NCBI GenBank assembly: GCA_026545225.1
Contig: CM048852.1
Location: 9,844,501 to 9,908,500 of the forward strand
Reading direction: 5' to 3'
DNA: 64,000 nt
Source of the DNA: Cornus controversa
Taxonomy: Eukaryota; Streptophyta; Magnoliopsida; Cornales; Cornaceae
The notes below the pieces were generated by a model, which did no database searches, was not told where the DNA came from, and worked only from the letters and a program-made list of their open reading frames with translations. The stretch's first letter is position 1, and each line of letters starts with the position of its first letter. Shown piece after piece: positions 41,401-47,480 of the stretch. The position numbers and the translations under genes were made by a program.

Positions 41401-42109
41401 ATCCTAGCTTTCCCATAGTTATAATTAGTCCCATCAAACAAAACTGGCCTAGATATGGATCCACTATTCTATCCATACCTGCCCTGATACAATTGAGGAA
41501 TATAGGAATGAAAACCCTAGGATCTGATATAATGTTGTGCAAGGCCTATGAATAGACGAGAGAGAGAGAGAGGGGGGGGTTTGGTGGTTCAAAGAAGATC
41601 AAGCATAGAATGAAATCGGTTGTGGTTATCCAAAATTGTGAATAAATGAGAGGCAGCCTGGTCAATGGTCATACTATATATATGTATGTGTTATAGTTAT
41701 CCAATATAACACCTTTTTTTTTTCAAAAGCAAGAAATTTTATAGATGAAAAAGTCACGGGTCACCCAATACATCATGGGACACAAAGCAAACAGAGAAGC
41801 TACTATGATCTTCAAGCCAACCCTGGATATCTTCAATGACAGTATCCAAAAGCACAGGCACTGGACTCTGATGGCCAACTGCTCTGACCACAAGTTGTGG
41901 AAATAACCATTCTCAAGTCCAAGCTTCCAATATTGAGGGGTCACTCACTTAATAGAAGAAAAAGAGAGCAGCCTTCAACACAACTCTAGTTTCATCTCTG
42001 ACCACCATAGCACCACCAGACTCGAGATGAAGCACTAAAAGCAGCATCAACATTTATCTTGACATAACCCACTTAACCAATCTGTATATACCTACATACA
42101 TATATATAT

Positions 42110-42144
<35 letters not shown>

Positions 42145-43579
42145 ATGTTAACATATGCAGGATATATGTACAAATATATATTGGTGTATATATAGTGTCT
42201 AACTTTAATACCAAACAACAATATGATTTAGGGAGAGAACAAAGAAGAGAGAAAAGGGAGATTGCGAACACTTGGAAAACCAGGATTCTTTTGGGTCATA
42301 CTAATTCTTGTCAATTTGTCAGCGGGTAGCAGCAGAGGAGAGCCTCTCTCTATATCTCCATCTCCTCTATTTGTGTTTCAACTTCTCGCTCATTGCTTTC
42401 TGTATTTGAATCAATTTGTGGATTGATTGGAAATCATAGGAAACAGGGAATGTTTCCAGTGATCCAACAGCGATGGTGAGCAATGGTGGAAATGTGGAGG
42501 TTGCCAGTGGCGAACCTCCGGTGCATTGTGCAGAAGTAGGGGCGGAAATGGGTATTGGTTTGACAATATGGTCTAAATTAATGTCATTTTCACATTATAC
42601 TTAATTAATTATTTAATTTAGACAATAAGGTCAGTATTGTAAAGTTGCATGCTTCGTTAATGGACTTGAACCACCGTCTTTGACAAGGAAGGCCACTGTT
42701 ATTAGTGAAACAAGAGAGGTCTGTATTTTAGCCTAACTAGAGGGAAGGTTAGTGTAATTTGCCCTATTAAATAAAATATTAGTTAGGTTGTCTTTAATAC
42801 AGTGGTTTGTAAGCTAAAATAGTATCTACTAGCCACTTAAAGGTGGAAGAAAAGATCGTTTATGTGTGGACAAAAGTCAGAAATCAGGGCCAAGTCGGTG
42901 TGATGTTCTCCTTTCCCTAGACTTCTCAAAATATTTTTGAGTGAAAAAATTCTTCCTTCCATACATAAGATAAAGAATGAAAGAAAAATAGTAATTATTT
43001 CATTTGGCTATTTTGTAAGATGTTTAATGCCTGATTTTAATTTATAAGTGGCTAAAACCTGTCAATTAATTTTTCTTTTATTAACTTATTTGGTCAGCCT
43101 CCTAGGTTGACATTGTTTTGTTTTTTACATATATAGAAAGAGCCAATTGATTTAATGTTCATGTCCTAATTTGTATGCAGCTTGCTCTAGCCTACAATGA
43201 AGCTCTGCTAAATGGAAGATTGACGACTTCAAGAGGAGGCATTGTTCAATCTACTTTTCTAGGTTCACTCAGGAAGCGAGTGGAAGAGCTTTTAAATGAT
43301 GCACCAGGTTTAAAAAGTGATCTATATAATTATATGAAATCAGGTAGGTGGCCCATCGAGGAAACTCGGGAGGGGAAGCTTTCAAAACGTCTTTCTTGGT
43401 ATCTCCAGTGGTATGGCGTACCAGCATCAGCTGTAATAATCACAGCTGTGGGGAAAATCAAGCCCAAGCCCGCGCACACATCTTCAATTCCCTTGTTGCG
43501 TTTGTTATTACCAAGAACTCACATCAATGTAATTGGTGAGATTGATAGACTATGGTTTTCTTCCCAGGTTGATGTTTGA
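729..43579 (+). CDS. APC1: APC1, anaphase-promoting complex subunit 1 (C-terminal 787 codons, 20 exons)
   Basis: APC1 is the scaffold subunit of the nuclear APC/C ubiquitin ligase that drives mitotic exit. Exons read by splice sites and frame: 729-809, 1843-1914, 2351-2422, 15433-15526, 15598-15680, 15846-15899, 16052-16129, 16305-16426, 16520-16680, 17081-17157, 17235-17348, 17453-17554, 17730-17870, 18869-19042, 19414-19477, 19555-19694, 19777-19934, 20644-20722, 21056-21154, 43181-43579. They sum to 2364 nt, exactly 788 codons, with no internal stop. The protein shows glycine-rich PC (proteasome/cyclosome) repeats such as [20 protein letters not shown] and [15 protein letters not shown], then the conserved APC1 C-terminal part ([20 protein letters not shown]). 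The N-terminal beta-propeller half lies outside the window. The frame looks intact, so the gene is presumably functional despite about 35 kb of intronic transposons. Identification is from recalled family sequence. Confidence 0.95.
945..1200 (-). mobile_element. L1-type LINE 3' fragment
   Basis: On the minus strand this reads the tail of an L1 LINE ORF2: [15 protein letters not shown] followed by a hydrophobic stretch ([12 protein letters not shown]) and [16 protein letters not shown], the form that ends many plant L1 proteins after the zf-RVT region. It lies in the intron between exons 729-809 and 1843-1914, opposite to APC1. It is strongly 5' truncated; no target duplication was found. Confidence 0.7.
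3085..3435. other. GC-richer, exon-like island in the first large APC1 intron
   Basis: About 350 bp clearly richer in G+C than its surroundings, starting with a CT-repeat and holding a repeated GATAGCGTCGT-type motif (about 3203 and 3231) plus leader-like CT/CC-rich text. No product is recognised in any frame. It may be a captured gene fragment or a non-coding transposon part. The rest of 2423-3990 is plain AT-rich intron. Confidence 0.3.
4046..4462 (+). pseudogene. RTE LINE endonuclease domain (138 codons)
   Basis: Open reading frame of the EEP endonuclease family: QETKW, an asparagine-containing GVGIVVDN stretch, ISAYAPQ, and GGDFNGHVG, which supply the metal-binding E, D and N residues of the fold. 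It ends at a premature stop just after the GGDFNGHVG box, before the SDH motif expected further on. Known role in the family: nicks target DNA for target-primed reverse transcription. Confidence 0.8.
4549..4663 (-). mobile_element. tRNA-derived SINE with 17-bp target duplication
   Basis: A 115-bp insert sits between perfect 17-bp direct repeats (4532-4548 and 4664-4680; core AAAATCATATGATTTG). On the minus strand it has an A-box-like TGGCTCAAGTGG and ends in a poly-A run (poly-T at 4549-4554), the signs of a pol III SINE moved by LINE machinery. The B box is degenerate. It is inserted in the RTE LINE, so it is younger than that element. Confidence 0.85.
5435..5893 (-). repeat. 3' LTR of copia element 1 (459 bp)
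   Basis: About 100 bp longer than its partner: it contains an extra block around 5724-5818 (including a GGGGGCGCTGCCCC palindromic-looking patch) absent from 9865-10221. Either the block was inserted here or deleted from the other LTR. Confidence 0.88.
5906..7990 (-). pseudogene. copia 1 integrase end, reverse transcriptase and RNase H
   Basis: On the minus strand: [20 protein letters not shown] (7630-7914), then reverse transcriptase pieces [20 protein letters not shown] and [17 protein letters not shown] (7038-7304), the [11 protein letters not shown] catalytic box (near 6890) and RNase H text with [11 protein letters not shown] near 6300. Frameshifts and stops separate the pieces. Confidence 0.85.
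8026..9060 (-). pseudogene. copia 1 protease and integrase region
   Basis: The minus strand shows the protease-like [10 protein letters not shown] (about 8960-9000; related enzymes have DSGAT/CSxH), then a 293-codon open stretch with GAG-pre-integrase ([14 protein letters not shown]), the zinc-binding CEHCVFRKQ and the integrase core: [10 protein letters not shown], a [12 protein letters not shown] stretch, and [14 protein letters not shown]. It stops at TAG 8026, where TGG would be expected. Confidence 0.88.
9100..9831 (-). pseudogene. copia 1 gag remnant (UBN2 type, zinc knuckle)
   Basis: Minus-strand reading from [20 protein letters not shown] to a CX2CX4HX4C knuckle ([14 protein letters not shown]) just before 9100. 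It is split in the same frame by a TAG at 9496-9498 where related gags have a glutamine codon, and another TAG follows the knuckle. Family role: RNA packaging capsid protein. Confidence 0.85.
9865..10221 (-). repeat. 5' LTR of copia element 1 (357 bp)
   Basis: Begins at TG 9865 right after the tRNA-Met primer-binding site and ends CATAACA at 10221. It shares most of its length with 5435-5893, but single-base differences are frequent, so the insertion is not recent. Confidence 0.9.
10462..10869. mobile_element. hAT-like MITE with 8-bp target duplication
   Basis: The ends are inverted: CATAGTTGTCAAAGGCGCG at 10462 and, reading inward from 10869, CATAGTTGTTAAAGG. The 8-bp duplication CTATTGAG is perfect (10454-10461, 10870-10877). 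The arms are very GC-rich with GAGGCGC repeats. No coding. It interrupts the RTE reverse transcriptase. A relative with the same AAAGGC-rich style of ends lies at 26699-27531. Confidence 0.9.
12933..14778. mobile_element. Non-autonomous MULE (Pack-MULE) with captured gene fragment
   Basis: Long terminal inverted repeats: from 12936 TAAAATACAATGACTTCCCC, and inward from 14775 CAAAATACAATGACCTACCC, with similarity continuing past 100 bp. The flanking 9-bp duplication AACATTTTA/AACAATTTA (12924-12932, 14779-14787) has one mismatch; 9 bp is the MULE hallmark. The interior carries a fragment of a chloroplast ATP synthase gamma gene (13310-13620, minus) and a region of GT and GA microsatellites. 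No transposase is present. Confidence 0.93.
13310..13620 (-). pseudogene. Captured fragment of chloroplast ATP synthase gamma subunit gene
   Basis: The minus strand reads [20 protein letters not shown] then FFRLT, and after a gap [51 protein letters not shown] and [12 protein letters not shown]. This order and wording fit the C-terminal third of plant ATPC (the CF1 gamma chain), including the plastid-type segment with a conserved cysteine that precedes the C-terminal helix. A one-base deletion near 13473 shifts the frame, a stop follows FRLTI, the stretch between the two halves is shortened, and similarity ends after AKI. Not a working gene. Identification is from recalled family sequence. 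Confidence 0.85.
15048..15432 (+). other. Residual APC1 intron before exon 15433
   Basis: AT-rich intron with a short direct repeat around 15260-15290 (GCAGTCACCTTGAAATAT twice). No gene seen. Confidence 0.6.
15433..21154 (+). CDS. APC1: APC1: compact central exon cluster (16 exons)
   Basis: Sixteen exons of 54-174 bp carry the rest of the PC repeats ([34 protein letters not shown]) and the start of the C-terminal domain. All donors are GT except the one at 19935, which is GC (CAG|GCAAGT). Using the nearby GT instead would bring a stop immediately after the next junction, so the GC donor is required. Polypyrimidine tracts and AG acceptors are ordinary. Introns here are mostly 70-370 bp; the longer ones include 17871-18868, which holds a MITE with a solo LTR, and 19935-20643. 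Confidence 0.94.
18138..18746. mobile_element. MITE with GGGCCTGTTTGGTT ends, interrupted by a solo LTR
   Basis: Ends GGGCCTGTTTGGTTCAGTTTT (18138) and its inverted partner ending ACCAAACAGGCCC at 18746. Without the inserted LTR (18234-18680) it is about 160 bp, no coding. The flanks share AAGCT(A/T), so the exact duplication and superfamily (hAT or PIF/Harbinger) are unsettled. It sits in the APC1 intron 17871-18868. Confidence 0.75.
18234..18680. mobile_element. Solo LTR nested in the MITE (447 bp)
   Basis: Starts TGATGG, ends GCATCA, flanked by AACTG/CACTG (5 bp, one mismatch). It contains a TATA-like TCTATATAAAGG near 18429 followed by CT-rich leader text, the usual layout of an LTR promoter in + orientation. 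No internal region remains, as after LTR-LTR recombination. Confidence 0.65.
21405..25024 (-). mobile_element. SIRE-like copia LTR (solo or remnant), split by an L1 LINE
   Basis: This block is the same LTR family as 59687-61156: shared anchors include GATAGAGAAA..CAAGTGAC..GGTTCG (23011 and 59830), ATTAAATGCA..AACTAGCCGTT (23710 and 60291) and GTTATCATCAAAAT (24975 and 61108). The L1 (21735-23010) splits it at the first anchor. The outer ends are approximate. It carries CGGCCGGC palindromes at 23755-23940. No pol or gag adjoins it, so a solo LTR is the simplest reading. Confidence 0.75.
21735..23010 (+). mobile_element. L1-type LINE 3' part, 5' truncated, poly-A ended
   Basis: The + strand reads, with frameshifts, the end of the reverse transcriptase region ([20 protein letters not shown]), then [36 protein letters not shown], and a zf-RVT-like domain ([20 protein letters not shown], then CCLY). 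It ends near [10 protein letters not shown] and an A-run at 22999-23010. Stops are present; inactive. Nested in the SIRE-like LTR. Confidence 0.85.
25345..25990 (-). pseudogene. L1-type LINE ribonuclease H domain, 3' part
   Basis: The minus strand shows [20 protein letters not shown], then a [20 protein letters not shown] stretch resembling the first strand of RVT_3/RNase H (KxNxDAA..), [17 protein letters not shown], and [11 protein letters not shown], ending in [18 protein letters not shown] stop precedes KINFN. A run of A follows the end on the minus strand (about 25345-25352). Its upstream half is at 33498-33660, separated by the copia insertion. Confidence 0.7.
25991..26207 (-). repeat. 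3' LTR of copia element 2
   Basis: Matches 32515-32735 (plus strand) and 33365-33492 (minus strand). It has a GTATATAAATATAGCTCTT promoter-like stretch on the minus strand near 26045-26065. The purine-rich tract CTTAAGGGGGAGTGT-like abuts it at 26208-26222. Confidence 0.82.
26219..30540 (-). pseudogene. copia 2 pol and gag remnants (minus strand)
   Basis: Read from right to left: gag N-terminal text [14 protein letters not shown] (30271-30507), integrase region [10 protein letters not shown] (near 29400), the integrase tail [20 protein letters not shown] (29000-29110), reverse transcriptase/RNase H pieces [20 protein letters not shown] (27700-27798) and [20 protein letters not shown] (26380-26461). 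Many stops and frameshifts. The MITE at 26699-27531 splits the RNase H part. Confidence 0.82.
26699..27531. mobile_element. AAAGGC-end MITE, hAT-like (about 830 bp)
   Basis: The left end GTGTTATTAAAGGCACGCC and the right end read inward TGTTATCAAAGGCTGTAAGC are inverted. Both subterminal arms carry GCCTAGGCTCCA (about 26714 and 27477, opposite orientations). The flanks CATGGTCA and CATGATAG give a weak 8-bp duplication; the copia 2 reading frame supports CATGATAG as the original. The middle is CT-rich and makes accidental open frames. Confidence 0.72.
30887..32735 (+). mobile_element. Inverted + strand copy of the copia 2 pol end and LTR
   Basis: The + strand matches the minus strand of 25991-28618 at roughly 85% by eye: [20 protein letters not shown] (31387), [12 protein letters not shown]-type text from a shifted YVDD region, [20 protein letters not shown] (31714), then [11 protein letters not shown] and LTR 32515-32735 with GTATATAAATATAGCTCTT. 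Frameshifted throughout. Together with the left arm it makes a long inverted repeat with a spacer of about 2.3 kb. Confidence 0.8.
32748..33180 (+). mobile_element. TRIM-like LTR remnants with primer-binding sites
   Basis: TGTTGAAGGATTTAAATATT (32759) runs through TTAAGCTTTTAGAGTACAG to GGTTGTTAACA, immediately followed by TGGTTTCAGAGCC (32824), a tRNA-Met-type primer-binding site. This is the compact layout of terminal-repeat retrotransposons in miniature. A second site-like TTGGTATCAGGGCC lies at 33013. No coding. Confidence 0.5.
33365..33492 (-). repeat. 5' LTR fragment of copia element 2
   Basis: The minus strand begins TGTTGAAATATCTTTATTAC and matches 26080-26207 for about 125 bp; its far half is replaced by unrelated CT-rich text (33190-33360) that gives overlapping accidental frames. 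Confidence 0.75.
33498..33660 (-). pseudogene. L1-type LINE RNase H gene, 5' part
   Basis: The minus strand reads [20 protein letters not shown], the W-x-x-W-x-x-R-N signature before the RNase H domain in plant L1 elements. It breaks off at the copia 2 junction; the continuing part begins at 25985. Confidence 0.7.
33837..34085 (-). pseudogene. DUF4283-like gag/LINE ORF1 fragment
   Basis: The minus strand has 82 open codons with [14 protein letters not shown] and, later, [20 protein letters not shown]. The W-x-N-S-x-x-G-Y-x-x-G-x-x-P pattern resembles DUF4283 (LINE ORF1-associated). It directly follows a SIRE-type gag fragment, so it is probably an independent or recombined piece. No complete gene. 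Confidence 0.5.
34089..34560 (-). pseudogene. SIRE-type copia gag fragment, zinc-knuckle end
   Basis: The minus strand shows a [12 protein letters not shown]-like stretch, lysine-rich text, a degenerate knuckle ([14 protein letters not shown], with the first pair of cysteines altered) and an acidic [14 protein letters not shown] tail. Related gag N-terminal text lies on the same strand at 41040-41400; RTE2 and an L1 lie between them. Confidence 0.75.
35271..36191 (-). mobile_element. LTR retrotransposon deletion derivative with gag start (gypsy-like)
   Basis: Minus-strand order: an LTR from 36191 to about 35683 beginning TGCAGGAGTATC; primer-binding site TGGTATCAGAGC (about 35668-35680); gag start [20 protein letters not shown] with an acidic block and [12 protein letters not shown], resembling Ty3/gypsy gags; then a jump straight to the last 36 bp of the 3' LTR (35271-35306). 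The flanks repeat CACCAT (35265-35270 and 36192-36197) inside the RTE2 reverse transcriptase. The rest of gag, all pol and most of the 3' LTR are missing. Confidence 0.75.
36875..37217. mobile_element. hAT-like MITE with CTATGTTA ends (343 bp)
   Basis: Inverted ends CTATGTTATATGGACTCGG (36875) and, inward from 37217, CTATGTTACCCGGACTC. The 8-bp duplication CTTGTTGG/CTTGTTAG (36867-36874, 37218-37225) has one mismatch. AT-rich centre, no coding. Inserted in RTE2. Confidence 0.88.
38615..40620 (-). mobile_element. L1-type LINE 3' part, 5' truncated
   Basis: On the minus strand: end of the reverse transcriptase ([20 protein letters not shown] near 40060), [36 protein letters not shown], a zf-RVT-like domain ([20 protein letters not shown], then [12 protein letters not shown] with cysteines), and [16 protein letters not shown], with an A/T-rich tail at 38615-38640. 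About 75-80% like the L1 at 21735-23010 by eye. It contains a local duplication (39480-39620 against 39650-39780). Several stops. Confidence 0.85.
41040..41480 (-). pseudogene. SIRE-type copia gag fragment, N-terminal part
   Basis: The minus strand reads [53 protein letters not shown], followed by [16 protein letters not shown]: the UBN2 gag of SIRE/Maximus-like copia elements. The C-terminal part is displaced to 34089-34560. Confidence 0.75.
41712..42080 (-). mobile_element. L1-type LINE 3' end fragment (RNase H)
   Basis: The minus strand shows [15 protein letters not shown] near 42030, the first strand of the L1 RNase H domain, then frameshifted text and a poly-A end (T-run at 41711-41720). 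Short and 5' truncated. Confidence 0.6.
42100..42146. repeat. TA/CA microsatellite
   Basis: Alternating TATATA, CACACACA and a TATATA run near 42100-42145, with further TATATA text to 42195. No coding. Confidence 0.85.
43181..43579 (+). CDS. APC1: APC1: terminal exon and stop
   Basis: The exon follows a 22-kb intron and starts after TTGTATGCAG. It encodes [20 protein letters not shown] through the end [12 protein letters not shown] and a TGA at 43577-43579, which fits the C-terminus of plant APC1. It continues the frame of exon 21056-21154 (phase 0). The 3' UTR probably runs toward 43.9 kb; no clear polyadenylation signal was pinned down. Confidence 0.95.
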   Translation, partial: LALAYNEALLNGRLTTSRGGIVQSTFLGSLRKRVEELLNDAPGLKSDLYNYMKSGRWPIEETREGKLSKRLSWYLQWYGVPASAVIITAVGKIKPKPAHTSSIPLLRLLLPRTHINVIGEIDRLWFSSQVDV

Positions 43580-44264
43580 GGCCTGCATGAATGGCCCTTG
43601 AAATGAGCTCTTTTACATACTGCTCTTTCTACATCTTGGTGACTTGTACTGCTGTGAAATGGAGATACAAAGTCATCAGGATGTTTGTTGCAGTTTACCA
43701 CACAGGTTGCTTTGTACTTCTCCTTTCTGTGGAAATTAAAATTTGGCTGACCGTATCACATTGCAGTCGGCCTGACGACATTAAAAACACAAATTGGAGG
43801 AAGCAAAGACAGGCTAAACTTTGGGAGCAACCTCATGTCCTTGGATATTGTGTATGTTTATATAGTAAAACAAATGTATTGTACTAGAATATAACCAACA
43901 ACATACAGTTATACATGCATGGATGTTGTAGATTTTAATTATTGTAACATAAAAGCTCAAACGTCATTTCCTTCCCGGATCATAGTAGTAGCAAATTTGT
44001 ATGCACAGGCCAAGTGGACGCTGTTATCAATTTGTAAATGCGATAACGCTTAAGCGGGAAAGAAAGTTTTTCCTGGTTACTTTTGATTTATTTATTTATT
44101 TTTTATCTCACTCTTAATTTATCTAATCGTATAATTTTATTTTAAAATAGTTGACATAACTTTAGATAAATTGATCAAAAGAAAGCACTGGAACATCGTC
44201 CACATTAGATAAATTATTATATGAAATTTTAGCTTATAATTATCATACTGTTTTCTTTCGATAG
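43580..44264 (+). other. APC1 3' UTR and downstream sequence
   Basis: No gene. The first 300 bp are less AT-rich and probably form the 3' UTR; the AT-rich remainder precedes the 67-bp repeat. Confidence 0.55.
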
Positions 44265-44331
44265 GTCTAGTTCTTGTGTCAAAGTTTGACATATTAAGGG
44301 ATTATCATACTGTTTTCTTTCAACAGGTCTA
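44265..44331. repeat. 67-bp direct repeat, left unit (split by copia 3)
   Basis: GGTCTAGTTCTTGTGTCAAAG through TTTCTTTCAACAGGTCTA closely matches 49475-49540. The two units were probably tandem before copia 3 inserted at GTCTA, which now lies at both outer edges of that element. Confidence 0.8.
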
Positions 44332-44555
44332 ATAGAATTTTAGATTGGCTTATTCAATTGAGGAGTCTGCATTTATATTTATATACATTGAGAATATTAC
44401 ATGGAAGAAAAAAATAAAATTAAATAAAGGAAAAATTGAAAGTCAAACTAATACTTTAGTTATAGGATCGTAATTGATGTGATGCTATAATTATGTATTT
44501 GGTAAAGTATAATCCCCAACAATCTTTTATATTGGATAAAATATGATCTCCAACA
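44332..44555 (-). repeat. 3' LTR of copia element 3
   Basis: Ends CTCCAACA. About 30 bp longer than the other LTR because of a partial local duplication near 44505-44555 (two versions of GATAAAATATGAT..CCAACA). Confidence 0.85.
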
Positions 44556-44694
44556 CTCTTCCTTAAGCTGAAGTGAAGATGTTAATCAAGTCGAACTTGA
44601 CTATGGAGGACTTCAAGATTGATGGACCAACAGACTTGGTAAATATATTTGATGTTTATTCTAAAGACGAAATAAATGGAGTAATAATACCAGT

Positions 44695-45747
44695 TCAAAC
44701 TTTCTCCCGAAAAAAGTGGATATTTACTTCAATGTATTTCGTTCTTTTATGGAGAACCGAGTCAGAAGCAAGCATTATGATAGACTTTTTATCACAGAAC
44801 AAGTTAGAATAATCCATCTGAGTAAATTCCGACTCAACGAGCATAGATCGAATCCAGAGAAGCTCACATATGCCTTGTGCCATAGCACAATATTCTGCCT
44901 CATCAGAGGACCAGGAAATAAGAGCCTGCTTCTTACTTTTCCATGATAAAAGGTGTTTACCATAGAAAGTACAGAAGCCAGAAGTAGATCGTCTATTCGT
45001 CTTAGACGAAGCATAGTCGACATCTGTAAAATAGGAGATTCCAGACTGGTTACCTGAAGCATAGAATAATCCAAGGTTTGGGCATGCCTTGAGGTATCGC
45101 AGAATGTGATAGACTGCATCCAGGTGAGTTGTCCGCGGAGCATGCATGAATTGACTTACAATACTAACTGTAAATGCTAAATCTGGTCTAGTGTTGGTCA
45201 AATATATAAGGCGGCCTACCAAGCGTCGATATGAAGTAGGATCATCCAGTAAATCTCCTGACGTTGCAGAGAGCTTTTGATTTGGATTCATTGGAGAGGA
45301 CGTCGGTTTGCATCCTAGCATCCCTGTATCCGTCAAAAGATCCAAAGTATACTTCCTTTGGGAGAGAGATATCCCATGGCGGGATCCGATAACCTCTATT
45401 CCAAGGAAGTAACGAATAAGACCCAAATCCTTAACATCAAATAAGTATCCAAGATCATTCTTAACCTGAGCAATACCAGTTGGGTCATCTCCAGTGATGA
45501 TAATATCATCAACATACACAGAGAGAATAATACACTGTCCATTAGATTGCCGATGAATGAAACACGTGTGGTCAGAGTGACAGCACACGAAGCCCATGGA
45601 TAAAACCACATCACTAAATCGACTGAACCATGCCTGAGGAGACTGTTTCAACCTATAAAGAGATTTTCGGAGACGACAAACCTTCCCAACATACTCTCCC
45701 TCAGCCCGAAATCTCAGAGGTGGATCCATATAAATAGTCTCAAGCAA
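44695..45747 (-). pseudogene. copia 3 reverse transcriptase/RNase H (350 open codons)
   Basis: The longest open stretch of the element. The reverse transcriptase half has [20 protein letters not shown], the [11 protein letters not shown] catalytic box and a KDLGLIRYFLGIEV stretch; the RNase H half has NRRSTSGFCTFYGKHLLSWK and SSDEAEYCAMAQGICELLW. In related enzymes a D replaces the V in FTDVDYA, a likely damaging change. The upstream part of the polymerase is in another frame (45807-46004: [20 protein letters not shown]). Confidence 0.88.
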
Positions 45748-46420
45748 GTCATCATTTAAAAAAGCATTCTTGACATCGAGTTGGTGAAGAGGCCAAGAAT
45801 GGGAAGCTACTGTGACACAAGGAGGCGAACCGTAGTCAACTTCGCAACAGGGGCAAAAGTAGCACTGAAATCCTTCCCTGGAACCTGAGTGAATCTTTTA
45901 GCAACTAGGCGAGCTTTGTGTCTATCAATAGAGCCATCAGGCAGAAACTTTAGGCTGAAAACCAACTTACAACCCACAATTTTTTTACTAGAAGGAAGAG
46001 GCACAAGATCCTATGTGTGATTGTGCTAAAGAGCATCCATCTCTGCTCGCATAGCAGTGACCCATTGTGTATGCTGAAACGCCTTAGAGATAAAGCGGGG
46101 AATGAAAACAGAATCAAGTTTCCCCAAGAATGCCTGATAAGAATCTGAAAGAGAATCATAAGAAACAAACTGGGAGATAAGATGGTGAGTGCTATTAGAG
46201 AAAATATACCAATTGGGGGGTTTAAGGTTACGAGAGGGATAACGAGAAGTAATAGTATGATTAGAAATATGAGTGGGAGAAGAAGGCATACCTGAATCCA
46301 ATGGAGCTTCTGGCAGAGGAGTCTGAGGACGAGGGCACTTGGAGTAAACCTGTAGGGGAGGAAGAACAAAGGTAGGTGACGTTGGTTCCAGCAAAGACTC
46401 AAAGATGGGTAGAGGATAAA

Positions 46421-47480
46421 CTAGGGATGACTCTTCAGCAAGGAAATGAAAAGGTTCCTACATAGGAGCAGACTTACCAAAAAATGGAAGTTCTTCCAAA
46501 AAAAAGTAACATCCAATGAGTGATACATATGTGTAGACACAGGATCATAGCAACGATACCCTTTAAACATAACAGAGTATCTTAAAAAGACACAACGAAC
46601 GACCTTGCCGTCCAATTTGGTGCAAGTAGGATTACGATTTTGGACAAAACAAGTACAACTAAATACCTTAGGAAGAATAAGAAAAAGAACACGATTGGGC
46701 TGAAGAACCTAGAGGGAAGCTTTACCAGATAAGACTCGACTGGGAGTGCGATTGATTAAGTATGTGATAGTTAGGGCAGCCATGTGCCAAAAATATTTAG
46801 AAATTGCCATATTACGTGAAAGGCATTGAACAACAGATATAATATAGCGGCTCTTGCGTTCCGCCACACCATTCTGTTCAAGAGTGTATGGACAAGTGAG
46901 TTGATGTAAAATGCCCTGTTGATTTAACTACGAGCGAAAGTCATTGGAAATATATTCACGACTATTATCAGATCGAATATTTTGAACAGTGACAAGAAAT
47001 TGAGTTTGAATCATTTTTAAAAATTGAGAAAATAAATGAAATTCTTTTGATTTTTTCTTAAGAAGATCAACCGAAGAACGGTTAGAATAATCATCAATAA
47101 ATGTCACATAATACTAATGACCAGATAAGGCAGTGACCGGAGAGGTCCCCATACATCAGAATGAATTAAATTAAATGGGGCAGGTGAACGATGCATGCGA
47201 GGAATGTAACTAGTACGAACATGTTTTGACAATTCACAAACCACACACTGAGGGTTATGAGTCTTATAAGCCTTTATTAATGAGGGAAACAATTTGCATA
47301 AAGACTGAAAATTTGCATGTCCCAAATGGGCATGCTATAAAGACAATGTTTTGCAAGAGAAAACATAAGACTGAGACTCAAGTAACACGGTGACTTGAAG
47401 AATAGATGCATCAGGTGGTAAAGCTGGAAGATCTCCAAAGTAGTACAACCCATCACGCTCATATCCCTTGCCAAAAATCC
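46421..47480 (-). pseudogene. copia 3 integrase region
   Basis: The minus strand carries GAG-pre-integrase text (MGHANFQSLCKLFPSL, then CVVCELSKHVRTSYIP) and the integrase start FNLIHSDVWGP, then DGKVVRCVFLRYSVMFKGYR at its end. Frameshifts separate the pieces. Confidence 0.82.

Larger units (their letters stand above)
25178..42764. mobile_element. 17.6-kb MULE-type element with long TIRs and 9-bp duplication
   Basis: Left end GGGAAAATTGCACTGACC; right end read inward from 42764 GGGCAAATTACACTAACC. Similarity continues about 120-150 bp with shared blocks (CCCTCTAG, TTAGTTAGG, CTCTTGTTT, TTGTCA..GACGGT). The flanks TATCAAATA (25169-25177) and TATTAAATA (42765-42773) differ at one of nine bases. 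The interior is almost wholly later insertions plus L1 ribonuclease H pieces; no transposase was seen. The original element was therefore much shorter. It explains most of the 22-kb last APC1 intron. Confidence 0.82.
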
